Shown here: positions 33,481 through 44,600 of the stretch, one piece after another
Layout of the letters: each line of letters begins with the position of its first letter
How positions within the stretch are numbered: position 1 is the stretch's first letter
Assembly (NCBI RefSeq): GCF_040958095.1
Contig: NC_091175.1
Span: 20,329,129-20,393,128, forward strand
Reading direction: 5' to 3'
DNA length: 64,000 nucleotides
Source of the DNA: Procambarus clarkii
Lineage: Eukaryota > Arthropoda > Malacostraca > Decapoda > Cambaridae
The notes under the pieces: model-generated
Told to the model about the DNA's origin: nothing
Seen by the model: the letters and a program-made list of their open reading frames with translations, nothing else
Database searches by the model: none
Made by a program: the position numbers and the translations under genes

Positions 33481-33660
33481 GTGTTGCTCAATGCGAGTAC
33501 CGAGACTTTCGTCGATGTTGCTGTTTCTCCATTGGTTTGTAGCATGAAGTAGTTGCGTTTTGTTGTCTTTGATTTCATTTTCTGCTTTATGTATCTGATT
33601 ACGAATCAGATCTTGGCGATATTTTAGTGGCCTGGATGAGGACAGGAAACTGGCGGCTTA
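33481..33660 (-). pseudogene. Penelope-like element N-terminal coding piece
   Basis: On the minus strand this reads SRPLKYRQDLIRNQIHKAEN, then TNQWRNSNIDESLGTRIEQH, and continues in frame with LDILADRHHF at 24281. A longer open frame that runs from here into CR1 sequence in another phase (33578 down to 32880) is a chimeric artefact of the insertion. Confidence 0.8.
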
Positions 33661-34014
33661 ACAAAGGTTCAAATTCAAGTTCAAGTATGTTTATTGAGAT
33701 AAGAAAGAAATACATCTTGTATTTTTTGTATATATAAATAAATTAATTAATTAATTAATTAATTAATTAATTAAATAAATAGAATCCAGCAGTGAAATAG
33801 TAATCGTCCGTCAGTCAAGAGCTTTTAATGGCGGCTAGACAACTACAATATACAATATATGCAATAACAGACTAAGAAACACAACAACCCAAAGTTACTG
33901 ACACAACACTGGATGATGTTAAATATTTGCTTTCAACTGACTTAAGATATTGCTCGTTAATGACGAATTGAGTGATTTTAACTTATTGAAGTGTAAACAT
34001 TTACAATACAATAC
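33661..34014. other. AT-rich spacer with LINE-tail-like sequence and AATT repeat
   Basis: TTCAAATTCAAGTTCAAGTA and TGTTTATTGAGATAAG (33668-33710) resemble a reversed LINE 3' end, followed by an AATT/TTAA microsatellite (33735-33775). No gene is seen. Confidence 0.5.
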
Positions 34015-35763
34015 AATACAATTTTATTTAGGTAAGGTACATACATACAATAAATATTTACAAGGATTGTTTAACTTATAGGTAGAGCTAGTACATACAA
34101 TGCCTAAAGCCACTATTACGCAAAGCGTTTCGGGCATGATAAACTTAAATGACAAGCTTAATACTAATTGAGCATAATGAGTAGAATGAAAACAAGAAAT
34201 GAAAACATAGATGAAAAAGCAGCACAAATACAATTATGTCGACAAACAGCGCTCTTTAAAGAAAAAAACAGACATTGGTTGACAATAGAAGGGTAAGGTA
34301 GGTTACAGGGAATTTATTAGGTATAGCTTCGCTTTTAACTTAAACTGGTTGAGAGAGGTACAGTCTTTAACATGGTTGGGAAGGTCATTCCACATTCTGG
34401 GCCCCTTGATTTGTAGAGCATTTCTAGTTTGATTAAGTCGTACTCTAGGAATATCAAAACTGTATTTATTTCTGGTGTGGTGCTCATGGGTTCTGTTACA
34501 ACCTTCTATGAAGCTTTTGAGATCAGGATTGGCATTATAGTTTAGCGTTTTATATATGTATAATACACATGAGAGAATGTGCAGTGACTTAATGTCTAAC
34601 ATATTCAGAGATTTAAGTAGGGGTACCGAGTGATGTCTGGGGCCAGAATTGGATATTGTCCTAATAGCAGCTTTGTGTTGAGTAATTAGAGGACGTAAGT
34701 GATTTTGGGTAGTAGAGCCCCAAGCACAAATACCATAGTTGAGATATGGATAGATAAGGGAGTAATAGAGAGTCACCAGGGCAGGGCGTGGTACATAATA
34801 TCTGATCTTAGAAAGAATGCCCACAGTTTTTGAAACTTTTTTTGATATGTTTAGAATGTGTCCCTGGAAATTAAGCTTGTGGTCAATGAGAATGCCAAGG
34901 AATTTGCCATCTAATTTGTTACAAATTTGGGTATTGTTTATTTTGAGATTTATTTGATTAGAGGATTTATTGCCAAACAGAATATAAAAGGTTTTGTCAA
35001 TGTTAAGGGTGAGTTTGTTGGCAGTTAGCCACAGATGGACTTTATTTAGCTCAGTATTTACTGTGGCATTTAGAGCAAGGGGATCAGGACTGGAGTAAAT
35101 GAAGGTTGTGTCGTCAGCAAATAGAATTGGTTTGAGGTGTTGGGAGGCATTTGGAAGGTCATTAATGTAGATGAGAAAGAGGAGAGGGCCAAGTATGCTG
35201 CCCTGGGGAACACCAATGTTGATGGGTAGGGTGGGAGAAATTGTATTATTCACAGAAACATATTGGAGCCTGTCAGTAAGGTAGGATTTGAGGTATTGTA
35301 GGGAGTGTCCTCTGACTCCATAATGATGTAATTTAAGAAGAAGGTTTTGGTGGTTGACAGTGTCAAAAGCTTTACGCAGGTCCACAAACAACCCAACAGA
35401 GAACTCATTTTTATCAAGAGCTGTATGAATCGAGTTAAGCATACTAATAAGTGCATCGTTAATGCTTTTTTGGGGTCTGAAGCCATATTGGCAAGGGCTA
35501 AGTATATTGAGTTTGGCTAGATATGAGTAAAGCTGCTTATAGATTAGTTTTTCAAAAATTTTTGACAAGTTTGGCAGGATAGATATAGGTCTGTAGTTGT
35601 TAACATCTGTGAGATTACCACATTTGTGGACAGGCGTTACTCTCGCTTTTTTTAGAATATCTGGGAAGGTTTGGAGTTCAAGTGACTTGTTGAAGAGCAA
35701 AGCAATAGCAGGGGCTAAAGATCTGGAGGCTTTTTTGTAAATTAAAGTTGGTATCTCCTTCTT
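34015..35763 (-). mobile_element. CR1-superfamily LINE of a second lineage, 5'-truncated
   Basis: The 3' end carries an ATTGT pentamer repeat (ACAATACAATACAATACAA at 34002-34020). The sense 3' UTR includes TGCCCGAAACGCTTTGCGTA, GTGGCTTTAGGCATTGTATG and CTTTACCTAAATAAA-like sequence. The coding region follows upstream. The 5' limit is near 35763, where homology to coding sequence ends. Confidence 0.85.
34303..35763 (-). pseudogene. LINE reverse transcriptase (5'-truncated, open 3' frame)
   Basis: The frame is open for about 485 codons up to the stop at 34303. Reverse transcriptase motifs: NNYRPISILPNLSKIFEKLI, QYGFRPQKSINDAL, FVDLRKAFDTVNH, GVPQGSILGPLLFLIYINDL and FADD (35110-35121). After the active site it has the KLDGKFLGILIDHKLNF and GICAWGS segments and an RTRNALQIKGPRMWNDLPNH-type C-terminus. 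The endonuclease is lost to truncation. The frame's apparent TTG start at 35700 is not real, because coding continues upstream to about 35763. No internal stops, so a fairly young copy. CR1 superfamily is secure; Zenon-like lineage is a guess. Confidence 0.88.
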
Positions 35764-36116
35764 TATGCGTTATAATAACTATTAACGTCCAGGATGACAT
35801 TGTTCAGAATATCATTCTGCACAAGTAGATTCCTATACACCATAATGGGGGTGGTAGTGGACCCCATAAACATCGTGTGACTTGTTATGAACCCTATATC
35901 AATCCTTTTTACAGTAGTATACCCATAGACAGTCCAACGTTCCATCGTTTTTTGTTGACGTTCCTACAACTTATTCTCTACAATTTCAAAGCCTACACTA
36001 TTGTATATAATCTTGTTTAGCGAGAAAAATCATTATTATATGTGATAACTTATGGAGTGCTTATTATAATTTACTGAGAAGCACCAAGCTTTCTCCTAAG
36101 TGCTATCCTTTAACAG
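35764..36116. other. Unrecognised spacer
   Basis: No gene seen. Includes ATAATGGGGGTGGTAGTGGA and CCCATA, which resembles the dispersed repeat noted at 37500-37640 and 59330-59380. Confidence 0.4.
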
Positions 36117-36381
36117 CAGTCTCCGTGGTGTAGTGGTAAGACACTCGCCTGGCGTTCCGCGAGCGCTGTCATGGGTTCGTATCCTGGCCGGGGAGGATTT
36201 ACTGGGCGCAATTCCTTAACTGTAGCCTCTGTTTAACACAACAGTAAAATGTGTATTTGGATGAAAAAACGATTCTTCGCGGCAGGGGATCGTATTCCAG
36301 GGACCATAGGATTAAGGACCTGCCCGAAACGCTGCGCGTACTAGTGGCTGTACAAGAATGTAACAACTCTTGTATATATCT

Positions 36382-36422
<41 letters not shown>
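36117..36422 (+). mobile_element. tRNA-derived SINE with poly(A) tail, complete
   Basis: The head has A box TGGTGTAGTGG (about 36127) and B box GGTTCGTATCC (about 36174). The body is AGGATTTACTGGGCGCAATT and TTAACTGTAGCCTCTGTTTA. The tail is GGACCTGCCCGAAACGCTGC, GTACTAGTGGCTGTACAAGA and TCTTGTATATATCTC, ending in A43 at 36380-36422. It is transcribed by RNA polymerase III through the two boxes (family knowledge). Other copies are at 45424-45535 (partial) and 48200-48458, both on the minus strand. Its tail shares about 30 bp with the 3' UTR of the LINE at 34015-35763. Confidence 0.88.
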
Positions 36423-36426
<4 letters not shown>

Positions 36427-37229
36427 GCACTAGGGAATCGTAGTTTAAATCATGAGTTAAAACATTAGCTGACACAGAATTGAGACTTATTATAACTTTT
36501 TTTTAACAATTTTCAGTAAGGAGAAAACTATTTTAGTAAATAGATTAAGTAAGTAAATAATCAGAGAGTATTCATCCATCAATAGCTATCATCTTCGCTG
36601 ACGACTTCACTACAGTCTTAATTGTAGGTAAAGCCTTAAAATCGTCTAAAATACTAAAATAAGGAGCCAGAGGTGGTAGCTATGTGTACCATAGGTGAAC
36701 TATAAAGCTTAATTAATAATTTTAGTAATAATAATTAGTATTATTCATTATTTAACGTTGCCTCAAGTCAACTAGATTCTTGATTTTCTCGGAATATTGC
36801 TGCCATCATGCTGCTCAGAGGCAATCAGAGATGGTAATCAATTCCCTCCTTACGAGCAATTGATGTAGCTAAATTTGGAGCTCTCTTGTTCCAAATTTGT
36901 CTGTGTTCCTATATACATAGCAACAAGGTCTCCGTCCTGTCCTCTGTACTCTGTATTCTACAAGGTCGAATTACTGACCATTCCCAGGATACACGAACTG
37001 TATAATAAATTATTTTGGTAATTACTAATTAATAATTTTTCACATATATTACCCAGTCCCCATCGGCTGTTGGAGGGTTGGGTGCAGAGTGCATGTGGTG
37101 GTAAAGAGTACATGTGCGGGTACAGAGTACATGTGGTGGTACAGAGAATATGTGGTGATACAGGGTACATATAATTCATTGTATCGTGGGACAGGAAGCC
37201 AGAATGTATTCATACAAGTTAGGCATATA
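36423..37229. other. AT-rich spacer with a GTACATGTGGTG minisatellite
   Basis: No coding exon seen. 37095-37170 holds about four imperfect units of roughly 22 bp (GGTACAGAGTACATGTGGTG). The open frames here are short and translate that repeat. Confidence 0.5.
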
Positions 37230-37470
37230 TCGGCGCCCCCCACCCCCTCTCACCAAGGCCGAATTACAGACCCCGCCCAGGATGCAACCCCACAACAAGC
37301 TGACTAACACCTGAGTACCTACTCACTGCTAGGTAAACAGAGGCATTAGGTAGAAAGAAATATGCCCAAGCATTTCACACCCCCCACCCCACCCCTCGGA
37401 TTCTAACCCGGAATTTACAATTGTGCGTCGAGAACGAACACGTCTGTACTACCGGGGTCCTAGCACAGCA
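37230..37470 (-). mobile_element. Diverged tRNA-derived SINE
   Basis: Same body as the copies at 3556 and 9875: CAAGCTGACTAACACC, GAGTACCTACTCACTGCTAG and GTAAACAGAGGCATTAGG on the plus strand. The minus strand has a B-box-like GGTTAGAATCC near 37400. The CCCGCGGCCCGGTC tail is not seen, so it is partial. Confidence 0.6.
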
Positions 37471-37849
37471 CAGGGCGCACGTGGTGGCACAGAGGAAATG
37501 TGCTGATAGTATTGGACCCAATACCCATCCTGTGGGTGCTATGGTTCCTATTCCCATCCCGTGGGGGGTTGTGGCTCCCATACCCATCCTGTGAACAATA
37601 TTGACCCTCCCCCTTCCCAGCCTGTGGATAGTGTACCATACCATATTCGTTTTCTATAATACATAATGTATTATTCATTTTCTTTAACTTGTTTAGAGCA
37701 TGATCTATTGTATATATTATAATTTGGCGCCAATTGAAAAATTTACAGATAATAATTCATGGAATAATTATTATAATTTACCGAGAACTGCCAATATTTC
37801 TCAGAACTAAACTACGAGCCTTCAATAGGATGTAGCTGATCCATGATAT
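37471..37849. other. Spacer with imperfect CCCATCCTGTGGG repeats
   Basis: 37520-37635 contains about four imperfect tandem copies of a 38-40-bp unit around CCCATACCCATCCTGTGGG. Related sequence occurs at 48125-48175 and 59338-59375. No gene. Confidence 0.55.
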
Positions 37850-38400
37850 TCGAATAGGATGGAAAATATTACGCAAATATCTCCTTCAGAAACTTGTGTA
37901 AGGAATCATTCAGAACCTTGTATACCACATATGTCAGACCAATACTGGAATATGCAGCTCCAGCCTGGAGTCGACATCTAGTCAAACACAAAACGAAGTT
38001 ATAAGAGGTTCAGAGGTATGCCACCAGGCTTGTCCATGAGCTGATAAGTATGAGTTACGAGGAAAGATTACTGGAACTGAACCTCATGACATTGGAAGAC
38101 AGAAAAGTTAGGGGAGCGGGGAGACATGATCACTACCTATAAAATTCTCAGAGGAATTGACAGGGTAGATAAAGATAAACTGTTTAACATTGGTGGGACA
38201 TAAACAAGTGGACACAGGTGGAAATTTAGTACCTAAATGGGCCACAGAGACGTTAGAAAGAACTTTTTAAGTATCAGAGTAGTTAACAGATGGAATGCAT
38301 TAGACAGTGATGTGGTGGAGGCTGACTCCATACACAATTTCAATTGTAGATATGATAGAGCCCAGTAGGCTCAGGCACCTACATACCAGTTCTGGAACCT
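37850..38400 (+). pseudogene. Decayed CR1-like LINE C-terminal fragment
   Basis: Several frame fragments read as a CR1 C-terminus: YVRPILEYAAPAWSRH-like (37935-37985), SYEERLLELNLMTLEDRKV (about 38050-38110), YKILRGIDRVDKDKL (38138-38180) and NRWNALDSDVVEADSIHNF (about 38287-38342). Frameshifts and stops separate them. No reverse transcriptase core remains. Confidence 0.75.
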
Positions 38401-38499
38401 GTGGTCTGGACTGCTAGCGGCCGTGGAGTGAGGACGTTTACCGACCCTCCGTGGCTGTTGGAATTGTTTGCCGTTTGGTCGCCAGGTGGTGGGGCGTCA

Positions 38500-39171
38500 C
38501 TGCCCTCCCAGTGTTGTTGCCTGCCTGGCTGCGTGCTGACATGGCCGTTTTGACATGGGGGGCCTTGCAATTCCTCCTGTTTTGCGGGTGAATTCCGTGG
38601 GACTAGAGTTCTCGTGCAAGGCTGGTTATCCGGCTATTGAGTTGGTGATGTGCGACATGCTTCGTGTCCCGGTAGAGGCTGTATATGGAGTTGAGCTTGT
38701 TACGGCCCACCGGGTGATTGTCGGGACTTCCTCCGGCAGAACGAAGGCCGTTCGTTGCAGTTGCCGGATGGCGCCGGCTCCATTACGGTCTCGGACCGAA
38801 GTGGTGCCCTGACATATGTCAGTGTGCACGGTGCGCCCCTGGAATTCCCTGAAAACCTTCTCCGGCGCTTCTTCGGGAGGTATGGTGCTGTCATCAGTGT
38901 GCGGGTGAACACGCTTTCCTCGGGGAAGTATGCTGGGAAGCAGACGAACATCCGTTCCTTAGGTATGCGCCTGCGGTCGGATATCCCATCTTCTGTCCGG
39001 CTGCTGGGTTACTACGTTCGGATGTATTATGCCCGGCAGCCCCGTACCTGTTTCCGGTGTGGCCAGTTAGGGCATCAGGCTGCCGGGTGCTCTGAGGCCC
39101 CTGCTGCACCTGTTAACTTGTTTCGGGAACCCCCTCCCCGCTCAGCTCGTTGTCGCCGTGTGGGGGCTTAG
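38500..39171 (+). pseudogene. Retroelement gag-like protein with CCHC zinc knuckle
   Basis: Two frames joined by a frameshift near 38745. The first (38555-38750) reads CDMLRVPVEAVYGVELVTAH. The second (38755-39171) reads PLEFPENLLRRFFGRYG, GKQTNIRSLGMRL, then CFRCGQLGHQAAGC, a CX2CX4HX4C knuckle (about 39050-39091). It resembles RNA-binding ORF1/gag proteins of non-LTR elements. It sits directly 5' of I-element copy 2 and runs across the point where homology to copy 1 begins. It may be an upstream ORF of the complete element or a separate fragment. Confidence 0.7.
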
Positions 39172-39662
39172 TGGGCGGCTGCCGGAGTGTGGTGCTTCTT
39201 GGGACAGTCCTCTGTCCTTTTCTAGCCTTGTGCTCCTGCTGCCGTCCTCTCCAATTCTGCTGGGCATCTTTTCCTTTTCCTTCTGTTTCGTTTTTCTCCC
39301 CCCTCTTCTCCTATCTGCTTGCCGTTTCCTGCCGACCTTTTGCTTGTTCTGGTTCTTCCCTTGGACTTCTTCTATTTTGACGCCCGGGTGCTTGAGGAGG
39401 CATACTCTTGCACCTGTTGAACTGTAGTACCCGACGTCGAGAGCGAGGGGAACCTTTTATTGTCAATCCCCCTTTCGTCACTGAACCCGATCTCGACGGA
39501 CTGTCGGTTTCTTAAGGTGGCGTTTGTGGGGCGTATACTCACGACGCACCCCTAGGAGGCCCCGGCAAGATCGGCGATAGCTTCTTGTTGGGTGTCCTGC
39601 CTCTAATTGTGGCTCCATGGTGGGTGTGGGGGCACATTCGTGAATGAATTCTTCTTTTCGTA

Positions 39663-41603
39663 ATGATGATGACCCCTGTTTCGGCTGCTTCTGGTTTACC
39701 TTCTCAGGCTCGTGGGGTGGGCGACCAAGCCCCCGAGTCGGTCCGTGTTGGAAGACCGGGCTCTGTAGCCTCCGCTGCATTGGGCCCCGACCTTGCTCCT
39801 CCTTTGGCCTCTCTGACTCCTTCCCCTGGCTCCCCTCCCTCCTCTGTGGTTGGGTCGAGCCCCAAGCCCCCAGTGGTGACTACCTCGTCCCCTGGCGCGG
39901 CTCCTTCTCTAGTTGTAACTACTGCGCCTTTTAACTCCTCTCTCTCTGGGGGTTCTCACCGCCGTCCTCGTCACGGCCGCCCTCGCTCGATTCCTTTCAG
40001 TTCTTCTACCTATCAAGCCTTGTTTGGTCCCGCTTCGTGGGCCAAATATTTTGATCTCCCTCTTGATTCTGCGCCTCCTGACGATTTCTCCCTCCATCGA
40101 CATCTCGTTGATTCCGTGGATGCCTCCATTACTTTCAACCCCACTCGTCTCGGTACACGTGTAGTTGCTGCTCCTTCTCAGGATGCTGCTTCCCGCTTGG
40201 CTGCCTTATCCTGCCTTGGCGAGACCCCTGTTCGGGTCTCGAAGAACGCTCAGTTGAATGCCAGTGTTGGCACTATTCTGCTCCCGCCCCATGTTGCGAC
40301 CAGTGTTCGGGACCTGCGCGACTGCCACGACGATATTCGACATATCCTTGCTGCCCAGGGCCATTCTATTCTCTAGGTGGACACGTTTACTCGTCCCCCT
40401 CGTGGTAGTCGCCGTCAACCCCTCCGGGTTGTGAAGATTACCTTTGATGGTAGGACCCTTCCACCCTCTGTCATTCTTGCTGGTGCCAGGTGCTCTGTCC
40501 AGGAGTACATTCCTTCTCCTCGGCTCTGCAACAAGTGCTGGAGATTTGGGCATGGTGCCCTCCGCTGTTCCGGGACTGTCTCTCTCTGTCCTTTGTGTGG
40601 TGGCGAAGGTCACTCTAAGTCGGAGTGCACTTCTCCCCAGGCTCGTTGCCTCAACTGCGGTGAGGCCCATCCTACCTTCTCCCGTGCGTGTGTCCATTAC
40701 AAGCTTGAGGCAGCCGTCCTCAACTTGAAGCACCGGGAGCGTTTATCTTTTCCTGAGGCGAGGCGCCAGGTTCGCCGGCTCCCGCCTTATGCTAATATCT
40801 CTTATGCTCGCGTGTTGCGCTCTTCCTCTCCTCGTCCTTCCCACCTTCCTCAGACTCACAACCGTTTCCGGGCCTTGGACCCTGATGCGCCCACTGCCCC
40901 CTCCTCTGTTCCTTTGGGTTCTCTCCCGAAGGATCCTCCTCCTGGTCCTCTGTCTGGGGTTTTCCTTCCTTCTACCCGGTCTGTCGTGTCTCCTGTGTCT
41001 TCTTCCTCGTCTCCCTCCGTTCCTCCTTCCCATCCTTCCCCTCCGTCTCTTGACTCTCCCCGCCGCCTGTCGGTGCGGGCTGATGTCCATCGCTCTCCAA
41101 ACGGCCGTCATGTGTGCTCTCGTTCAGCTTCTCCTGTTGAGACGCTAGAATCCGTTGCCCAGTACGTGGTTGCTGGGACACCTGTCTCTTTACGTCAGAA
41201 GCGTAAACCTGGCTCCTCTCCTTCCTCCTCCCCGGCGGGTAAGAAGGTTTCGCTTTCTTCCTCGGCCCCTACTTCTGCCTCTCTCGCTCCTTCCCCTCCC
41301 ATTTCGGTGGTGGCGCCCCCTGTTCCTGCTATGGAGGTTTCTTTAGCCCCCGCTTCCCTCTCAGTTGCTGCCCTTGCTGAGGTACGCTCCCCTCTTTCTA
41401 CCCCTCCTCTTCCTGCTGCTGTCTTTGACGGCTCCTCTCCGTTGTCTCCTCCTCTTCCTCCTCCTCCTCCTCCTCTTCCTCCGGACCCTGCCCGCCCACC
41501 TCTGATCTGTTCTCCCGTTTCCTTCCCTCCGTCTTTGCTCCGTTTACCCATGCCCCCTAACCCTGACTTTGCTGACCCTGATCCCGACCCTGATATTCTT
41601 TAA
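39663..41603 (+). pseudogene. I-element ORF1 (gag-like), one premature stop
   Basis: ATG 39663 to TAA 41603, 646 residues apart from a TAG at 40374-40376 (CAG in copy 1). A Pro/Ser-rich N-terminal third is followed by a conserved core (DAAPPDDFSLHRH-like, then PRLCNKCWRFGHGALRC). Three consecutive zinc knuckles follow: CNKCWRFGHGALRC, CPLCGGEGHSKSEC and CLNCGEAHPTFSRAC (about 40527-40690). A Ser/Pro-rich tail ends in FADPDPDPDIL. The gag-like protein would bind element RNA. ORF2 begins overlapping or immediately after its stop. Confidence 0.9.
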
Positions 41604-44600
41604 CGTGCTCTGTTGCTCTTTCGCCTTTGTTTCTTCCTTGTTCTCTGTTTTTGTCCTTTCTCTTCTCGTCGTTGTCCATTCTTCAATGGAACGTTCGAGG
41701 TTATTACGCCAATTTCCTCGAACTCCAACTTCTGATTTCGCGGTTTTCGCCCCTTTGTGTCTGTCTCCAGGAGCCGATGCTTGGTGCTCGTCCTGGTCGT
41801 TTTCGTGGCTATTCCTTTCCCTCCCCCCCCCCCCCAGCTGTTGCTGGGGCTTCTAATTCTTCTGCTCTTTTGATTCGTGCTGATGTTCCCTGTGTTCCTT
41901 TACCTCTCCATTGTTCTGCTGCTCGTGTCTTTGTGGGGAAATGGTACACTGTTTGTTCCATTTATCTCCCCCCGAGTGTCCCGCTTTCTCTTCCTGATTT
42001 GAAACACCTCCTAGACTCCTTGTCGGAGCCTGTGCTCCTGCTGGGTGACTTCAATTGTCGTCATTCTCTTTGGGGTGATGTTCTGACGAATACCCGGGGT
42101 CGCCTTCTTGAGCCGTTTCTCCTCTCTTCTTCCCTGTCTCTTCTGAATTCTGGTGAGCCCACTCATTTGGACTCTCGGACTCGCACCCTTTCTTGTCTTG
42201 ATCTTTCTCTCTGCTCTTCTTCTCTTTACTTAGATTTCACGTGGCAGGTTCTTGATGACCTCCATGGAAGTGATCATTTCCCCATCCTTGTTTCCTTTTT
42301 CTCTTTTCACCCTTCCCTCTCTTTCCCTAGGTGGCAGTTTGCTAAGGCGGACTGGACCCTATTTTCCCTCAGTGCTACTCTGTCTGACCTCTCCCTTCTG
42401 CCTCTCTCTCGCGCTCTCCTCCTTTTTCATGACACTGTCTTCAACGCTGCCCTCCGCTCTAGCCCTCGCTCTTCCTCCCGGGGTCCACGGAAGTGCGTTC
42501 CCTGGTGGAATGCGGACTGTGCTCGGGCTGTCCGCTGTAAGCGTGCAGCCTGGAAGAGGCACCGCCGTAGGCAGACGACCGATTCTTCTCTTTTCTTTCG
42601 GAAAGCGAGTGCGGTGACCCGTAGGGCCATCCGTACGGCTAAACGTGAATGTTGGGCATCTTATGTCTCAACGATTACGTCCGAAACTCCTCTGGCCCAG
42701 ATCTGGAAGCGTATCCGCAAGATAGCGGGTAAGTTCGTTCCCGATGTTTCACCGGTCCTTCACCTCCATGATACTCTTGTGGCGGACCCGTTGCAGGTCG
42801 CTTCCGTACTGGGTTCCCACTTTTCTTCTGTTAGCTCTGGTCTTCATCTTCCCCAATCTTTTCTTCTTCGTAAACCTGTCCTTGAGTCTCGTCCTTTAGA
42901 TTTCTGCACTCATCTTCAGCTTCCCTATAATGATCCCTTCTCTCTCTCTGAACTTCGTTCTGCCCTGGCCCTCTGCGGTTCTACGGCGGTGGGCTCCGAT
43001 GGTATTCATTATGAGATGCTTCGCCATCTCCCTCCGTGCACGTCTCAGTATTTACTGAGTCTGTATAATCGGATCTGGGAGTCGTCGTCAGTCCCTGAGG
43101 ACTGGCTCGATGCCGTTGTCCTCCCTGTTCGCAAACCAGGGTCTCTGGGTACTTCCCCTAAGGACTTTCGCCCTATTGCTCTCACAAGTTGTGTCTGCAA
43201 ACTCTTTGAACGTATGGTTAACGTTCGTCTGATGTGGTTCCTGGAACACCATCACCTCCTCTCCCCTTCTCAATTTGGTTTCCGCAAGTGCCGCAGCACG
43301 ACAGATGTCCTGGTGAACTTGGAGGTCTATATTCGTACTGCTTTTGCTGCGAAGACCTCCGTTGTTGCCGTCCTTTTTGACCTGGAAAAGGCTTACGACA
43401 CCACTTGGAGATATCATATTCTATCTCAACTTCATTCTTTTGGCCTTCGTGGTCTTCTCCCTCTCTTTCTCCGCAGCTTCCTCTCCCGTCGTTCCTTTCT
43501 GGTGCGCCTTGGTACCGCGCTCTCTGCCTCTTTTCAGTAATACGAAGGTGTGCCCCAAGGTAGTGTTCTGAGCACTACTCTTTTTCTGGTTGCCCTCAAT
43601 GGTCTTCTTTCTTCTCTTCCTTCTGGTGTCTTCTCCGCTCTCTATGTCGATGATCTTACCCTTTGCTGTCAGGGTGGTGATTCGCCTCTCCTTCAGCGCC
43701 GGCTTCAACTTGCAATTGATGCCGTGTCGTCTTGGGCCACCGATCATGGCTTCAAGTTCTCTACTTCTAAGACTTGTGCCATGACTTTTACGCGGAAACG
43801 GGTTGTTCTTCGTCCCTCTTTGTCACTTTATGGTCATCCCCTTGAATACAAAGATTCTGCAAAGCTTTTGGGGTTATTCCTTGACACTCGTTTGTCTTGG
43901 TCTCCCCATATCTCTTACCTCCGTGTTGAGTGCTCTAAGGCCCTTACCCTCCTTCGGGTCTTGTCCCATACTTCTTGGGGAGCAGATAGGCGCACTCTCC
44001 TTGCTTTACATTCCTCTCTCGTCCTGTCTAAGCTCGATTATGGTTGCCCTGCTTACTCGTCTGCTTCTCCTACTCTTCGCCGTCTTGATGTTTTGCACCA
44101 TACTGGGTTGCGCCTCAGTTCTGGTGCCTTTCGTTCGACTCCCGTCCTTAGCTTGTATGTTGACACTGGCTTCCTGTCTCTCCAGGACCGCCGTGATCGC
44201 TACTGTCTTCGCTATCTTGCGCGGTCCTTACAACATCCTTCCTCTCGCCTCTGTCGTGCTTTAACTTTTACCCCTCCTGCGGTTCCTGTTCCTCTTCACC
44301 ACCACCCTCTTTCTGTCCGGTTATCTCGCCTCCAGGATTCTCTTTCCGTTCGTATTTCTAATGTTTCTCCTCGTGTTGTTCCATCTTTGCCCCCGTGGAG
44401 AGTCCCTCTTCCGCGGTTTTGTACTTCCTTGTCCCGTATCACTAAAGCTTTTACCCCTCCAACGGTTCTGAAACGCCTTTTCCTTGAGCACTTTTCTTCT
44501 CACTCCCGCTCCGTTTCTGTCTTCACCGATGGGTCTAAGTCGGCGGACGGTGTTGGCTACTCTGTTGTTTTTTCCTGATCGCACTTATGTGTCGCTTACC

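Larger units (their letters stand above)
21769..33660 (-). mobile_element. Penelope-like element, split by nested CR1 LINEs
   Basis: Left part 21769-24282: 3' UTR plus the reverse transcriptase/GIY-YIG coding region. Right part 33481-~33660: the missing N-terminal codons. The reading frame joins exactly across the insertion: the right part ends ...GTRIEQH and the left part resumes LDILADRHHFSIGTRIIKK (24196-24281). GTGTT is duplicated at 24278-24282 and 33481-33485, the expected target-site duplication. The 5' side stops near 33660, where other repeat sequence begins. Confidence 0.88.

Noticed and set aside
32880-33578. A 232-residue frame with a new N-terminus before CR1 endonuclease sequence
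   Set aside because: Its first about 33 residues are Penelope DNA read out of phase across the insertion junction at 33480/33481; a chimera, not a novel gene.
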